DNA of 64,000 nt from Haloarcula argentinensis DSM 12282 (GCA_000336895.1 AOLX01000014.1:423255-487254); one strand, 5' to 3'. Shown: positions 7,436 to 16,206, counted from the first letter of the stretch. Numbers and translations: made by a program. Notes: generated from the letters alone by a model not told the origin.

Positions 7436-7891
7436 ATGCTCTCTCCCGGTGACCCTGCCCCGGATTTCGACCTACAAGGGACCGCTGACGGGGGTGTCGG
7501 TGCCTATCGGCTGTCGGCTGCCACGAACCGCGCGCCGGCGGTCGTGGCGTTCGTTCCCGGCGACAGCCCCGAGTCGCAGGCCGTCCTCAGTGCACTGGCC
7601 GACGCAGACTGGGTGAGCGTATCGGATGCCGTGGCTGTCCTTGGTGTTCTCCCGGCAGATATTGACGACTGCCGGTCGCTCGCAGCGGCGCTGTCGCTTC
7701 CATACCCGTTACTGGCCGACACCCACGGCGTCGCAACGCAGTTCGGCGTCAGAAAACAGGACGGCAGCGTCCACCGAGCGGCGTTCGTCGTCGACCAGCG
7801 ATGTCGGGTTCGGGCGGCGACCGTGTTCGACGAGACCGACGGGACCGCGCCACCCCTCGACGAAGTTCTACGTGGTCTCGCCGAGTTGTAG
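7436..7891 (+). CDS. Peroxiredoxin-like (AhpC/TSA fold) protein lacking the catalytic Cys
   Basis: 151 residues. The N-terminus PGDPAPDFDL and the core APAVVAFVPGDSPESQAVL follow the AhpC/TSA pattern, with a later PLLADTHGVATQFGV that is characteristic of bacterioferritin-comigratory-type peroxiredoxins. The peroxidatic TxxC motif is replaced by a GDSPES stretch around residues 42-47, so no peroxidatic cysteine is present; the remaining cysteines fall in DDCRSL and QRCRV. It probably has a non-peroxidase role. No obvious operon partner. Confidence 0.8.
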   Translation: MLSPGDPAPDFDLQGTADGGVGAYRLSAATNRAPAVVAFVPGDSPESQAVLSALADADWVSVSDAVAVLGVLPADIDDCRSLAAALSLPYPLLADTHGVATQFGVRKQDGSVHRAAFVVDQRCRVRAATVFDETDGTAPPLDEVLRGLAEL

Positions 7892-8431
7892 CTACTCACC
7901 GCGGTCCAGTTCGTCCTCTAGCAGACCGTAGATGTGTACGTCTTCGTAGCGGCCGTCGCGGAACCAGTGGTCCCGGAATGTCCCCTCTCGCTGGAACCCC
8001 GTCTTTTCGAGCACGCGCTGGGAGCCTTCGTTGCCGGCGAAGACCTTCGCGTACACACGATGGAACCGGCGTTCCTGAAACGCGTACTCGGTGAGCGTCC
8101 GGGCGGCGTCGGTCGCGTAGCCGTTGCCCCACGCATCCGGCGTGAGCCAGTAGCCGAGTTCGGCCATCCCAATCCGGTCTGTGACGTCGTTCAGCCCAAC
8201 GATACCGACCGCCTTGCCGTCGACACAGATGAGTAGATGCACGTCACCAGTTTCGCCGCTGGCGACGGATTCGACCCACTCGCGTTCGGCCTGTTCGGAT
8301 ATCGGCTCTGTGGCCGAGAGGCCGTGTCTGACATCCGGGTCGTTGATAGTCTCTTGCAGGAACTCAACATCTTCGTCTTCGACCGTTCGGAGCGTTACTG
8401 TTTCGCCCCGGAGGAATGCTGGTCCGGGCAT
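7892..8431 (-). CDS. GNAT acetyltransferase (RimJ/RimL type), copy 1
   Basis: 179 residues from an ATG at 8431. The profile is RimJ/RimL-like: FLRGETVTLRTVEDEDVEF at the start, MAELGYWLTPDAWGNGYATDA as the acetyl-CoA loop, and VLEKTGFQREGTFRD near the end. Such enzymes acetylate protein N-termini or small amines; the substrate is unknown. It is followed upstream, on the same strand, by a paralogue with the same architecture, which suggests a tandem duplication. Convergent with the redoxin gene at its 3' end. Confidence 0.88.
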   Translation of the reverse strand: MPGPAFLRGETVTLRTVEDEDVEFLQETINDPDVRHGLSATEPISEQAEREWVESVASGETGDVHLLICVDGKAVGIVGLNDVTDRIGMAELGYWLTPDAWGNGYATDAARTLTEYAFQERRFHRVYAKVFAGNEGSQRVLEKTGFQREGTFRDHWFRDGRYEDVHIYGLLEDELDRGE

Positions 8432-8486
8432 ACACAAGTCGACGAGGGGGTACTGAAAGAAGCTTCGGTAGGTGTGTGAAAGAGGT

Positions 8487-9005
8487 TCATGGATTCCACT
8501 CGTCAGCCAGCAGGCCGTACTCCAGTAGATCGACGTACTCGCCGTCGACGAAGGCGTGGTCACGGCGTCGCCCTTCCTGCTGGAATCCGACTTTTTCCAG
8601 CACACGTGCGGAGGCCGGGTTGGTGGCGTAGCAGTCCGCGCCGAGTTTGTTCAGTCGCAGTTCCTGAAACGCATACTGTGCGAGACAGTCGACGGCATCG
8701 GTCGCGTAGCCGTTGCCCCAGTGGTCCGGACAGATCGAGTACCCGAGCACACCGAATCCCCACGGATGGTGGTCCTCGTGAAGCATGCACGTCCCCACTG
8801 GCTCGTCGTCCACACAGACGACGAAGTGCGTGTCAGCATCGCGGTTATCGAGGTCTTCGGCGGCAGGTCCGGAAAGCGGCTCGCTGAAACCGATATTGTG
8901 CCGGACCTGCGGCTCATTTAAGAGCCGCTGTAACAGGTCGCTATCGGTTGCTTGCTGCGGGTGGAGTGTCACCCGTTCGCCGTGGATGAACACTGGTCCT
9001 GACAT
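8487..9005 (-). CDS. GNAT acetyltransferase (RimJ/RimL type), copy 2
   Basis: 172 residues from an ATG at 9005. It shares layout and motifs with the downstream paralogue: FIHGERVTLHPQQATDSDL, GVLGYSICPDHWGNGYATDA, and VLEKVGFQQEGRRRDH. The two genes are 55 bases apart on one strand and probably arose by duplication. Sequence differences across the substrate half suggest different targets. Substrate unknown. Confidence 0.88.
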   Translation of the reverse strand: MSGPVFIHGERVTLHPQQATDSDLLQRLLNEPQVRHNIGFSEPLSGPAAEDLDNRDADTHFVVCVDDEPVGTCMLHEDHHPWGFGVLGYSICPDHWGNGYATDAVDCLAQYAFQELRLNKLGADCYATNPASARVLEKVGFQQEGRRRDHAFVDGEYVDLLEYGLLADEWNP

Positions 9006-9122
9006 AGGTGAAACCACTCGCAACTGACACAAGGCTGTTGTCGTAGTCTGTGAGGGGATACCATGCAAATGCTGGGCAGTAGAAAACGACACGGAAAAGG
9101 GAACTCAGTACTGTCCTGCGGT

Positions 9123-9806
9123 ATGGGAACGCCGCTGGAGTCACGCGAGGAACAGGCAACGGAGGTCGTCGACCGACTGCACGAGGAATACCCCGACTCG
9201 GCGATTTCACTGAACTACAGCAACCGTCTGGAACTGTTGATTGCCGTCGTCCTCTCGGCGCAGTGTACTGACGAGCGAGTCAACGAAGTCACGGCGGACC
9301 TGTTCGAGAAATACCAGAGCGCCGAGGACTACGCCGAAGCCACCGAGGAGGAACTCGCCGAGGACATCTACGGCATCACCTTCCACAACAACAAGGGCGG
9401 CTACCTCCAGGGCATCGGTGAAATTCTGATCGAGGAACACGACGGCGAGGTGCCTGACACGATGTCGGCGCTGACCGATCTCCCGGGCGTGGGCCGCAAG
9501 ACGGCGAACGTCGTCCTCCAGCACGGCCACGACATCGTCGAAGGCATCGTCGTCGACACGCACGTCCAGCGGCTCTCGCGGCGGCTGGGGCTTACTGACA
9601 AAGAGCGCCCGGAGGCTATCGAGCAGGATCTGCTGGACGTGGTGCCAGAAGGCGAGTGGCAACAGTTTACCCACCTGCTCATCGACCACGGGCGAGCCGT
9701 GTGCGGTGCGCGGTCGGCCGACTGCGAGGCGTGCGTGCTCGCGGACATCTGTCCCTCCGAGAAAGGAGACAGCGACGTCGACCTCGCCAGCGGCGAGGCG
9801 TGGTAG
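9123..9806 (+). CDS. nth: Endonuclease III
   Basis: 227 residues. It is a DNA glycosylase/AP lyase that removes oxidised pyrimidines. The helix-hairpin-helix LPGVGRKTANVVL holds the catalytic Lys126, and VDTHVQR supplies the catalytic Asp145. Four cysteines spaced 6-2-5 (Cys194, 201, 204, 210) bind a 4Fe-4S cluster. The ATG at 9123 is chosen because it leaves the normal family length; the upstream in-frame extension is basic and atypical. It is divergent from the GNAT pair. Confidence 0.97.
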   Translation: MGTPLESREEQATEVVDRLHEEYPDSAISLNYSNRLELLIAVVLSAQCTDERVNEVTADLFEKYQSAEDYAEATEEELAEDIYGITFHNNKGGYLQGIGEILIEEHDGEVPDTMSALTDLPGVGRKTANVVLQHGHDIVEGIVVDTHVQRLSRRLGLTDKERPEAIEQDLLDVVPEGEWQQFTHLLIDHGRAVCGARSADCEACVLADICPSEKGDSDVDLASGEAW

Positions 9807-9822
9807 CCCCGCACCGAGCGGC

Positions 9823-10329
9823 TCAGTCTTCGTCGTCACCGAGGCGTGCAGTGAGCACGGGCACGTCCGACGTCCGAACGACTTTTTCCGCGACGCTGCC
9901 GAGCAGATACCGCTCGATGCCCGTCCGACCGTGAGTCCCCATGACGATGAGGTCGATGTCGTTCTCGTCGGCGTAGTCAAGGATCGCGCTGTGTGGGGGG
10001 CCGCGTTCGATAGCGGTGACGGTATCGGCTCCGTCGGCCTCGTCTGCCGCCGAGCCGACGATGGCCTGCGCGCGCTCCTGTAGCGATGAGTCGATGTTGT
10101 GCTCTTCGCCGACCATCCCCGGCTCCGATTCGTCGTGTTCCTCCGCAGTCATGCCGGTCGTTGCTCCCTCCGGACCGGCGGCGGTCATGCCGATATGCGG
10201 CGACGACGTATCGAGGACAGTCATGATGTGTAACGTCGCGTTGTGCGTTTCGGTGAGATTGCATGCATGTTCTAGCGCGGCTGCTGCTCCGTCACTACCG
10301 TCCGTCGGAAAGAGAATGTGTTCGTACAT
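9823..10329 (-). CDS. Universal stress protein (UspA family)
   Basis: 168 residues, a single Usp domain. It opens with MYEHILFPTDGSDGAAAALEHA and carries the ATP-binding signature MGTHGRTGIERYLLGSVAEKVV near the end, so it probably binds ATP. Between these lies a hydrophilic Gly/Glu-rich loop. Usp proteins are stress-responsive, but specific roles in haloarchaea are unclear. Alternative start MVPMYEH lies three codons upstream. Confidence 0.92.
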   Translation of the reverse strand: MYEHILFPTDGSDGAAAALEHACNLTETHNATLHIMTVLDTSSPHIGMTAAGPEGATTGMTAEEHDESEPGMVGEEHNIDSSLQERAQAIVGSAADEADGADTVTAIERGPPHSAILDYADENDIDLIVMGTHGRTGIERYLLGSVAEKVVRTSDVPVLTARLGDDED

Positions 10330-10419
10330 TGGAACCACAGCTAGCGATGAACATGCAATGCTAATGAAACATCTAGTCTGTTCGCAGAAACCGAGAATCA
10401 GGACCGCTATCGACAGCGC

Positions 10420-10902
10420 TCACGCCACGTACCGGAGGGCGTACCGAGCGACGCCGACTAGATACGCCAGCACCCAGAAGATGACGTATCCGAACACGCC
10501 GATGCGGAGTCGCGAGCGCCAGTGGCTGAACGTCTCGTCGCCGATTTCGTCCAGCAACAGGTCTTCGTCGTACTCGTTGTAGAGGTCGTGTTCCCGCTTC
10601 GCCCGGAAGATCCGGACGATACCCGTCCCGCCGAAGGCAAGCAGCGCGTACGCTTGGAGGCCGAGCATCGCGTGGACTGCGGATAGGCCACCGAGCTGGT
10701 CTGGGAGCCGTGGGACCATCCAGAACACCATCGGGACGGTGGTCAACACCAGCCCTGTTGTGACGAACTTCAGGTGATGTATCAGCACGTCCCAGGTGAC
10801 TGGCTCCGTCTCGATGATGTAGTACGCGCCGTACAGGAAACAGGGGAGGCTGAGGCTCACCGACAGTAACACGACTGTGGCCACGAGGCCGTCCGACACC
10901 AT
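10420..10902 (-). CDS. Four-helix membrane protein at edge of the bc cluster (DUF7321-like)
   Basis: 160 residues with four predicted membrane helices (about 7-28, 44-62, 76-98, 130-153). Histidines lie at the second helix start (LIHHLKF) and in the third (AVHAMLG), which could serve as heme b ligands, though nothing proves heme binding. I recall this as a conserved haloarchaeal family (DUF7321) that accompanies the halocyanin/cytochrome bc genes. It is divergent from the rest of the cluster. Function unknown. Confidence 0.75.
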   Translation of the reverse strand: MVSDGLVATVVLLSVSLSLPCFLYGAYYIIETEPVTWDVLIHHLKFVTTGLVLTTVPMVFWMVPRLPDQLGGLSAVHAMLGLQAYALLAFGGTGIVRIFRAKREHDLYNEYDEDLLLDEIGDETFSHWRSRLRIGVFGYVIFWVLAYLVGVARYALRYVA

Positions 10903-10989
10903 GGGCCGACCTAGGGACAGTGCTCGCTAAAGACTGCCGGATGCCGAAGGTCAGAACTTGTAAGCCGTCGCGGTCCCTACACCCGAGCA

Positions 10990-11895
10990 ATGGCCGACCC
11001 GGACTCGACGTCTCCCACGGAGGACGAGCGCGGGAACACCCCTGCGGACGCGGTAACTGCCGAAACTGAGCCCGGCGAACACGGGGCTGCTGACGACGGC
11101 ACTGAGGAAGCCGATGACGGCGAGTCGGGCGAGGAGCTTGATACGGAGGCGCTCCGGAAGCAGGTCGAAGAAAAGTACGACTTCGACAACTTCGGTCCGG
11201 CGGACATGGCCGAGATGACCGCCGAGGAGTGGGACGTTGCCTTCGACGAGGAGTCATGGATCACCGGCGACGAACTCCTCGACCGGGTCACGCGGGACCT
11301 TCGGAACCGCGTTGCAAACCGAGACGTGTTCGCCCGCATCGAACGTCATCGGGACCCGCCACGCGTACTCGCGTACTCCGACGAAGGCTACGCGGTCGTC
11401 TACCCAGACGGAAGCCTCGAAGGAGAAGGAACCGTCATGCGTGACGTGAAGCCCACGGTCGCGCTGTGTTCGATGGATTCCTACGACGTGCCCGAGAACG
11501 TGCCTGATAGGCCCCTTCCCGAACCGGAGTCAGTTCCCGAGGGTGGCGGCGAACTCGGAAACTGGATGTTACAGGCGATTGCTGGGGCGCAGTTTCTGGC
11601 CGGGATTGCCTTGCTCGGGGGCGCAGTGCTCGCGACCGCTGGCGTCATCGGCAACAGGGGAACCAGTATTGCACTTCTGGTCGTGGCCGGCGCTGCCTTC
11701 ATCGGTGTATCGCTCGTCCTCTTTTTCACCGTCGCAAACGCGAGACTCTCGGATACGTTCCGCGCCGAAGAATACCGGGACAGACTCCGGGCTATCGGAC
11801 TTGAGGACGGCGAACGGCCGGAGTTCGTTCCGGAGCTTGACCCACAGAATTCGGGGTCTGAAGACGGGGCGACTGAGACTGACGAAGCCGGGTAA
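10990..11895 (+). CDS. Acidic membrane-anchored protein of the bc cluster (DUF7319-like)
   Basis: 301 residues. The first 70 residues are strongly acidic and low in complexity. A soluble domain follows (about 80-185, VRDLRNRVANRDVFARI region). Two membrane helices lie at about 195-250, and a short acidic tail ends the protein. I see no cofactor motif. It is the first gene of the rightward bc-type cluster, 64 bases before the halocyanin start, and may be an assembly or accessory subunit. Function unknown. Confidence 0.7.
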   Translation: MADPDSTSPTEDERGNTPADAVTAETEPGEHGAADDGTEEADDGESGEELDTEALRKQVEEKYDFDNFGPADMAEMTAEEWDVAFDEESWITGDELLDRVTRDLRNRVANRDVFARIERHRDPPRVLAYSDEGYAVVYPDGSLEGEGTVMRDVKPTVALCSMDSYDVPENVPDRPLPEPESVPEGGGELGNWMLQAIAGAQFLAGIALLGGAVLATAGVIGNRGTSIALLVVAGAAFIGVSLVLFFTVANARLSDTFRAEEYRDRLRAIGLEDGERPEFVPELDPQNSGSEDGATETDEAG

Positions 11896-11924
11896 TGACG
11901 GTTCCTGCGGGTGGTATTCGGTGG

Positions 11925-11932
11925 GTTTATAC
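11925..11932 (+). promoter_or_regulatory. TATA element before halocyanin
   Basis: GTTTATAC lies 28-35 bases before the ATG at 11960, giving this gene its own promoter in addition to read-through from upstream. Confidence 0.55.
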
Positions 11933-11959
11933 AAACTCAGTCCTGATTCCAGAGTGTAT

Positions 11960-12616
11960 ATGAATAGACGGGAGTTCGTCCGGACAGCAGGGGGGGCCGC
12001 CGGTGCCGCGGCGACCCTCAGTGCCACCGGCGCAGCCGCCGCACAGGAGGAAGGCGGTGGCGGTGGCGAAACCGTCCCGGACTACGGCGGTTTCCTGGAC
12101 CAAGTCGGGAACTTCGACGGGTCGACCGTCGACGCGACCGGGCAGGACACAGTAACTGTCGAGGTCGGCGTGCAGGCCAACGGCAGCGCGTACGGGTTCG
12201 GTCCGCCAGCCGTCCACGTGGACAACGGCGCAACCGTCCAATGGGAGTGGACAGGCAACGGCGGCGGCCACAACGTCGTCTCGGACGGCGACGGCCCACT
12301 GGACTCCGGGAGTACGACTTCCAGTGCTGGCGTCAACTACGAGCACACCTTCGAAGAGGATGGTATCTACCCGTACATCTGCGTTCCCCACGAAGGGCTC
12401 GGGATGAAGGGAGCGATTGTCGTCGGCGAGGAGTACCCGACGCAGACAATCGGTGGCGGCGGCCCGGTCGAAGTCAACCCTCACGAAGCCGGCGTCCCGA
12501 TTCAGCCACACTACGTCGGGTTCGGCGCTGGACTCGCGGTCATCATTCCGCTGATTTACACGTTCTTCCAACTGAAGTACGGCGAGTCGCCCCACACTAG
12601 CGGAGGGAACAACTGA
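11960..12616 (+). CDS. Halocyanin, Tat-exported and membrane-anchored blue copper protein
   Basis: 218 residues. The N-terminus has a Tat signal (NRREFVRTAGG), followed by a Gly/Glu linker. A cupredoxin domain shows type 1 copper ligands His104, Cys141, His144 and Met149 (motif YICVPHEGLGM). One membrane helix lies near residues 182-205. It is expected to accept electrons from the bc-type complex encoded next to it and pass them to a terminal oxidase. Its TGA overlaps the next ATG (ATGA). It is distinctive that the anchor is at the C-terminus. Confidence 0.92.
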   Translation: MNRREFVRTAGGAAGAAATLSATGAAAAQEEGGGGGETVPDYGGFLDQVGNFDGSTVDATGQDTVTVEVGVQANGSAYGFGPPAVHVDNGATVQWEWTGNGGGHNVVSDGDGPLDSGSTTSSAGVNYEHTFEEDGIYPYICVPHEGLGMKGAIVVGEEYPTQTIGGGGPVEVNPHEAGVPIQPHYVGFGAGLAVIIPLIYTFFQLKYGESPHTSGGNN

Positions 12617-13035
12617 TGGCATCCGAAGGCTCCACATACGGTGATATTCACCGGTACGAACCGCCACGCGAGAGCACGGCAGCGGCTGTCGGCATCGTGC
12701 TCCTGACGATTATTCAGGTCGGCCTCGTCGGACTCTTCACCTACGGCATGATTGCCGGGTGGGCGTCCGGTATCGGGACGACGTTGACAGTCCGCCTCAT
12801 CGAGGCCAACATGTTCATGGGCGGCGTGTTGACGGCGATTTTCATCGACCTGTCGTTCATCATGCTGCTGTACCGCAAGGAGTTCCTCCCCGACGTGATG
12901 ATCGTCAAGAAGCGCCGTCGCAAGTGGGAAGACCTCTACATCCGTCAGGAAGACGTCGACGGAACGACGGTTGCAGATGGCGACAAGTTCGCAGAGACAT
13001 TCAAACGCGCAGTGTACCCATACTACAAGAAATAA
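12616..13035 (+). CDS. Small membrane protein of the bc cluster (DUF7318-like)
   Basis: 139 residues with two membrane helices: about 22-46 and 60-84 (GIVLLTIIQVGLVGLF and GGVLTAIFIDLSFIMLLY). A basic stretch KKRRRKWEDLY follows the second helix on the cytoplasmic side. It is translationally coupled to halocyanin by a 4-base overlap and lies directly before the Rieske gene. Position suggests a subunit or assembly factor of the complex. No motif identifies the function. Confidence 0.8.
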   Translation: MASEGSTYGDIHRYEPPRESTAAAVGIVLLTIIQVGLVGLFTYGMIAGWASGIGTTLTVRLIEANMFMGGVLTAIFIDLSFIMLLYRKEFLPDVMIVKKRRRKWEDLYIRQEDVDGTTVADGDKFAETFKRAVYPYYKK

Positions 13036-13036
13036 C

Positions 13037-13903
13037 ATGCCACTTGATGAAGACAAATACCCGGCCGAAACAGGCCGTCGTCGCTTCGTAAAAGGCGTCG
13101 TCGGAAGCGCTGCACTCTCCGGCGTTGGCGTCGGTGGCGCGGCAGCCGTCGACGCGACGACGGACGCCGCCGGCGAAGGTGGCGGAACGACCCCGTTCGT
13201 CGCTGTCGAAAATACCGGTGGACCGGCTCCGCGAGGGATGCCGATCATCCCTATCGAGATCGACGGTGGCGAGATCAGCGGCCACTGGCCGGAGTACGAC
13301 GAGGACGCCGGCGCAGCTGTCGAGACGGACTTCGGCGGGAGCGGTATCGACTACTCCTCACAGTGGTTCCAGTACTGCGGTATCCAGAGTACTGCAGCTA
13401 TCTACCCACAATCAGACCGGAACAACACGTTCCTCAATTCCACAGGGACCTTCTCTTGGCAGGGAGAGTACGAGTCCGGCAAACCGCTCACGGTCGATAT
13501 GTTCGAGGATTACAAGGACTGGGGCAACGGCATCGGCGACTCCGGTGTCGGGAAGCCCGCAAGTGTCGTCTGGCGGACCAACAGCGATGGAAAGAACGGC
13601 GCTCCGGTGCAGATAATCAGGTCAGCCAAAGTCGAGAAGATGGCCAATGGCGAGGGCGAGTACGCGGACCTTCCCGGAAGCGTCCAGTCGTTCGTCTCCG
13701 AGGCGACTGACCAGGGCTTCATCGCCTGGCTGAACAAATGCACGCACTTCTGTTGCGTGCCAGGGTTCAAAACGCAGAGCGGGAGCGCCAACTTCGGCGC
13801 GGCCAACGACATCTACTGTCAGTGCCACCAGTCCGTGTATGACCCGTTCAGCCCCGTGCAATCGACGTTCGTGGCGCTGCCACGCCCACCAAAAACGGAG
13901 TAA
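13037..13903 (+). CDS. Rieske iron-sulfur protein of the bc-type complex
   Basis: 288 residues. A Tat-like signal (TGRRRFVKG, residues 12-20) leads into a small anchor region. The 2Fe-2S ligands are Cys235-x-His237 and Cys261-x2-His264, with Cys240 and Cys263 placed for the usual disulfide. It transfers electrons from quinol to the downstream carrier (here probably halocyanin). The C-terminal cluster domain is unusual in having a long N-terminal region of about 200 residues. It is followed at 4 bases by cytochrome b. Confidence 0.92.
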   Translation: MPLDEDKYPAETGRRRFVKGVVGSAALSGVGVGGAAAVDATTDAAGEGGGTTPFVAVENTGGPAPRGMPIIPIEIDGGEISGHWPEYDEDAGAAVETDFGGSGIDYSSQWFQYCGIQSTAAIYPQSDRNNTFLNSTGTFSWQGEYESGKPLTVDMFEDYKDWGNGIGDSGVGKPASVVWRTNSDGKNGAPVQIIRSAKVEKMANGEGEYADLPGSVQSFVSEATDQGFIAWLNKCTHFCCVPGFKTQSGSANFGAANDIYCQCHQSVYDPFSPVQSTFVALPRPPKTE

Positions 13904-13906
13904 TCA

Positions 13907-14710
13907 ATGAGTCTCGAACGCAAAGACGAACACGACCACAAAGGCTGGATGGAATCGCGCGAGCTGACGCCGGTAGAATCGGTGTACCTGACCGTGCTTA
14001 TCTGGCTCGACCGACGGCTGCGCGTCGTTGACTATCTGGAGATCCTCGAAGATCTCTACTACAAGGTCAACATGCAGATGCCGAAGAGCCACACGGAACA
14101 GTACAACCTCGACAACAAGTTCTGGTACTGGTACCCACTGTACGCACTCGGGTCGTTCTCGACAGTTGCGTACATCGTTGCTGCGATATCAGGCGCGCTG
14201 CTGGGCTTCTACTACGCACCGGCCGCCGCGGCTGCTGACGGGTCGCCGACAGTCGCGTACGATTCGGTGATGCTCATCATGGGCCAGCTCAACCTCGGCT
14301 ACTTCCTGCGCTCGGTCCACCGCTGGGCCGCGCAGATCATGGTTGCCGCCGTGTTCCTCCACATGCTCCGCGTGTACTTCACCGGGGCATACAAGGAGCC
14401 GCGCGAGCTGAACTGGCTCATCGGAATCGTCTTGATTTCGCTGACGCTGGTGTTCGGATACACCGGCTACCTGCTGCCGTGGAGCCAGCTCTCGTTCTGG
14501 GCCGGTCAGATCGGCGTCGAGATGTCCCTCTCCATCCCACTTATCGGTGAGTGGGTCGCACAGCTGATGTTCGGCGGGTTCACGCTATCGCAGGCCACGC
14601 TACAACGGATGTACATCCTGCACGTGTTCTTCCTGCCGTTCATCACGACTGCCATCATCGCGGTCCACATCGGCATCGTCTGGATGCAGGGGATCGCTGA
14701 GCCACACTAA
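13907..14710 (+). CDS. petB: Cytochrome b (N-terminal, b6-like) of the bc-type complex
   Basis: 267 residues. Four core helices carry two bis-His heme b sites: His138 and His152 on one helix, His239 and His254 on another (spacing 14 and 15, as in cytochrome b6). GYTGYLLPW is the conserved helix C motif. A longer hydrophilic N-terminus of about 70 residues precedes the first helix. It works with the following subunit-IV-like gene as a split cytochrome b. The gene starts 4 bases after the Rieske stop. Confidence 0.93.
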   Translation: MSLERKDEHDHKGWMESRELTPVESVYLTVLIWLDRRLRVVDYLEILEDLYYKVNMQMPKSHTEQYNLDNKFWYWYPLYALGSFSTVAYIVAAISGALLGFYYAPAAAAADGSPTVAYDSVMLIMGQLNLGYFLRSVHRWAAQIMVAAVFLHMLRVYFTGAYKEPRELNWLIGIVLISLTLVFGYTGYLLPWSQLSFWAGQIGVEMSLSIPLIGEWVAQLMFGGFTLSQATLQRMYILHVFFLPFITTAIIAVHIGIVWMQGIAEPH

Positions 14711-14714
14711 TACT

Positions 14715-15479
14715 ATGAGCGACAACGACACAGACGACGTTCGCACGGACGGTTCCGGCACCGGCATCGTCTCGCCGGACGACGAGACTCCCGCATGGTC
14801 CGAGCGAAAGGAGCGGACCCAGGGGCTCTCCCGGCTGACCTACGAGTACTTCGAGCGGGCGCGCCGCGAGGACCAGGACCTTCGCCAGCAGTCGGACTAT
14901 GTCGAGCGTGACGTGCTCGCGTTCCCGGCCTGGCCCCACGAGATGATGCGCAACATCGCGCTGACGTCTTTCTTCGTGGGCATGATTCTGTTCGTCTCGG
15001 CGACGTTACCGCCAGAGATGCCAAACCCCGCTAACTCCGGCGTGACGCCGGCGATTATCCTGCCGGACTGGTATCTCTACTGGTCCTTCGGCCTGCTCAA
15101 GCTCGGCCCGCTGAACCCCGAGTTGAGCATCCTCGGCGGTTCGAAGCTCATGGCTGACCGAACCTACGGTGTGCTGGCAAACGTCGTGGTTGTCGGATTC
15201 GTCGCCATCGTCCCCTTCCTGAACAAAGGGTCCGCCCGACGTCCCGTCGAGCAGCCGTTCTGGGCTGCGGTCGGGATGTCCGGTGTCATCTTCAGCCTGA
15301 CTATCGCCGCGCTGTCCATCAAGAACCTCGTCCCGATGGACTCCCACCTGCTGTTCGACCTGACGTTCCTCGTCCCCATCATCAGTGCGACGATTACCTA
15401 CGCGGTGCTCAAGACGATGCGCGAGGGCTACATGTTCGACCTCAACCGTCGCTACTATCGGCTGCGGCCGCCGAAGTAA
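14715..15479 (+). CDS. Cytochrome b C-terminal/subunit IV-like protein
   Basis: 254 residues with four membrane helices after a long acidic N-terminus. ILPDWYLYWSFGLLKL carries the PEWY-type quinol-oxidising site motif in the form PDWY. This matches the C-terminal half of cytochrome b (as in b6f subunit IV). It lies 5 bases after the petB stop. Together they should form the membrane core of a quinol:halocyanin oxidoreductase; the coupling to proton translocation is inferred from family. Confidence 0.88.
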   Translation: MSDNDTDDVRTDGSGTGIVSPDDETPAWSERKERTQGLSRLTYEYFERARREDQDLRQQSDYVERDVLAFPAWPHEMMRNIALTSFFVGMILFVSATLPPEMPNPANSGVTPAIILPDWYLYWSFGLLKLGPLNPELSILGGSKLMADRTYGVLANVVVVGFVAIVPFLNKGSARRPVEQPFWAAVGMSGVIFSLTIAALSIKNLVPMDSHLLFDLTFLVPIISATITYAVLKTMREGYMFDLNRRYYRLRPPK

Positions 15480-15589
15480 TCTGATCGGTCGATTTCTCCG
15501 CCGTTTCTCACGTTCTCTGCTCGTGGCTATCGCAAGCGCTGCGACCGCATCTCGCCGCAGTAAAGTGGCTCCCGCCCGTAGTGGTAGCG

Positions 15590-15889
15590 ATGACAGAGGA
15601 CCAGTCAGCGGGGACTGAAGACGGTTCGGAGCGGCGGGACGTCGTGGTGCCGCTGCGCGTGTACAAGGCCGTGACAGTGTTTTCGACGCTGTTTGCGGTC
15701 GCCAGCGTTGTCGCCGGATTCATTCTCGTCGACGTGGCGACACAGCGGGCATCAGCGCCCGCCTCGGAGATCGACGTGCCGGTCGGCATCGCCGGAATCG
15801 CGTGCATCCTCGCTGGCACAGTCGTCTATGCGTTCTCGACACGGTTCCGGACCGAGGAAATGGGAAAGTCTAAAGACGACGCTACCTAA
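15590..15889 (+). CDS. Two-helix membrane protein of the bc cluster (DUF7315-like)
   Basis: 99 residues from an ATG at 15590 (a GTG nine bases upstream is possible). Two helices at about 24-48 and 62-84 are separated by a short acidic loop, and a basic/acidic tail follows. I recall this as a conserved haloarchaeal family (DUF7315) in the same cluster. No ligand residues are evident. It probably serves the complex as an accessory subunit. Confidence 0.75.
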   Translation: MTEDQSAGTEDGSERRDVVVPLRVYKAVTVFSTLFAVASVVAGFILVDVATQRASAPASEIDVPVGIAGIACILAGTVVYAFSTRFRTEEMGKSKDDAT

Positions 15890-15899
15890 CGTTCGGATA

Positions 15900-16169
15900 A
15901 TGGCTGACGAGTTCATGAAGGGGTTCGCGTGCCTCATGGTCGGCGGACTGGGTTGGATGACCATCAAGGGCTGGTACAACACGCCGAGTTTCGAGGGGGC
16001 ACAGCTCACGGGCGAACTTACTATCGAGGAACCGACCACGTTCGACCAGATCGCCCTGTTCATGGGCGACGCGTTCTTCTGGTTCGCGGTGCTGGGCGCA
16101 CTGACCTTCTGGGTCGTGCTCCCGCTGATCAGTGAATTCCAGACGTATCTTAACGAGCGGTCGGCGTAA
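15900..16169 (+). CDS. Two-helix membrane protein of the bc cluster (DUF7314-like)
   Basis: 89 residues. Helix 1 is about residues 6-22 and helix 2 about 53-76, joined by a loop rich in Thr, Glu and Pro. It starts 11 bases after the preceding gene's stop and is probably co-transcribed with it. Function unknown; small size and context again suggest an accessory subunit. Confidence 0.75.
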   Translation: MADEFMKGFACLMVGGLGWMTIKGWYNTPSFEGAQLTGELTIEEPTTFDQIALFMGDAFFWFAVLGALTFWVVLPLISEFQTYLNERSA

Positions 16170-16206
16170 GTACGCAGTAGCCTTTTCTACGGGACCGACG
16201 CCGCCC

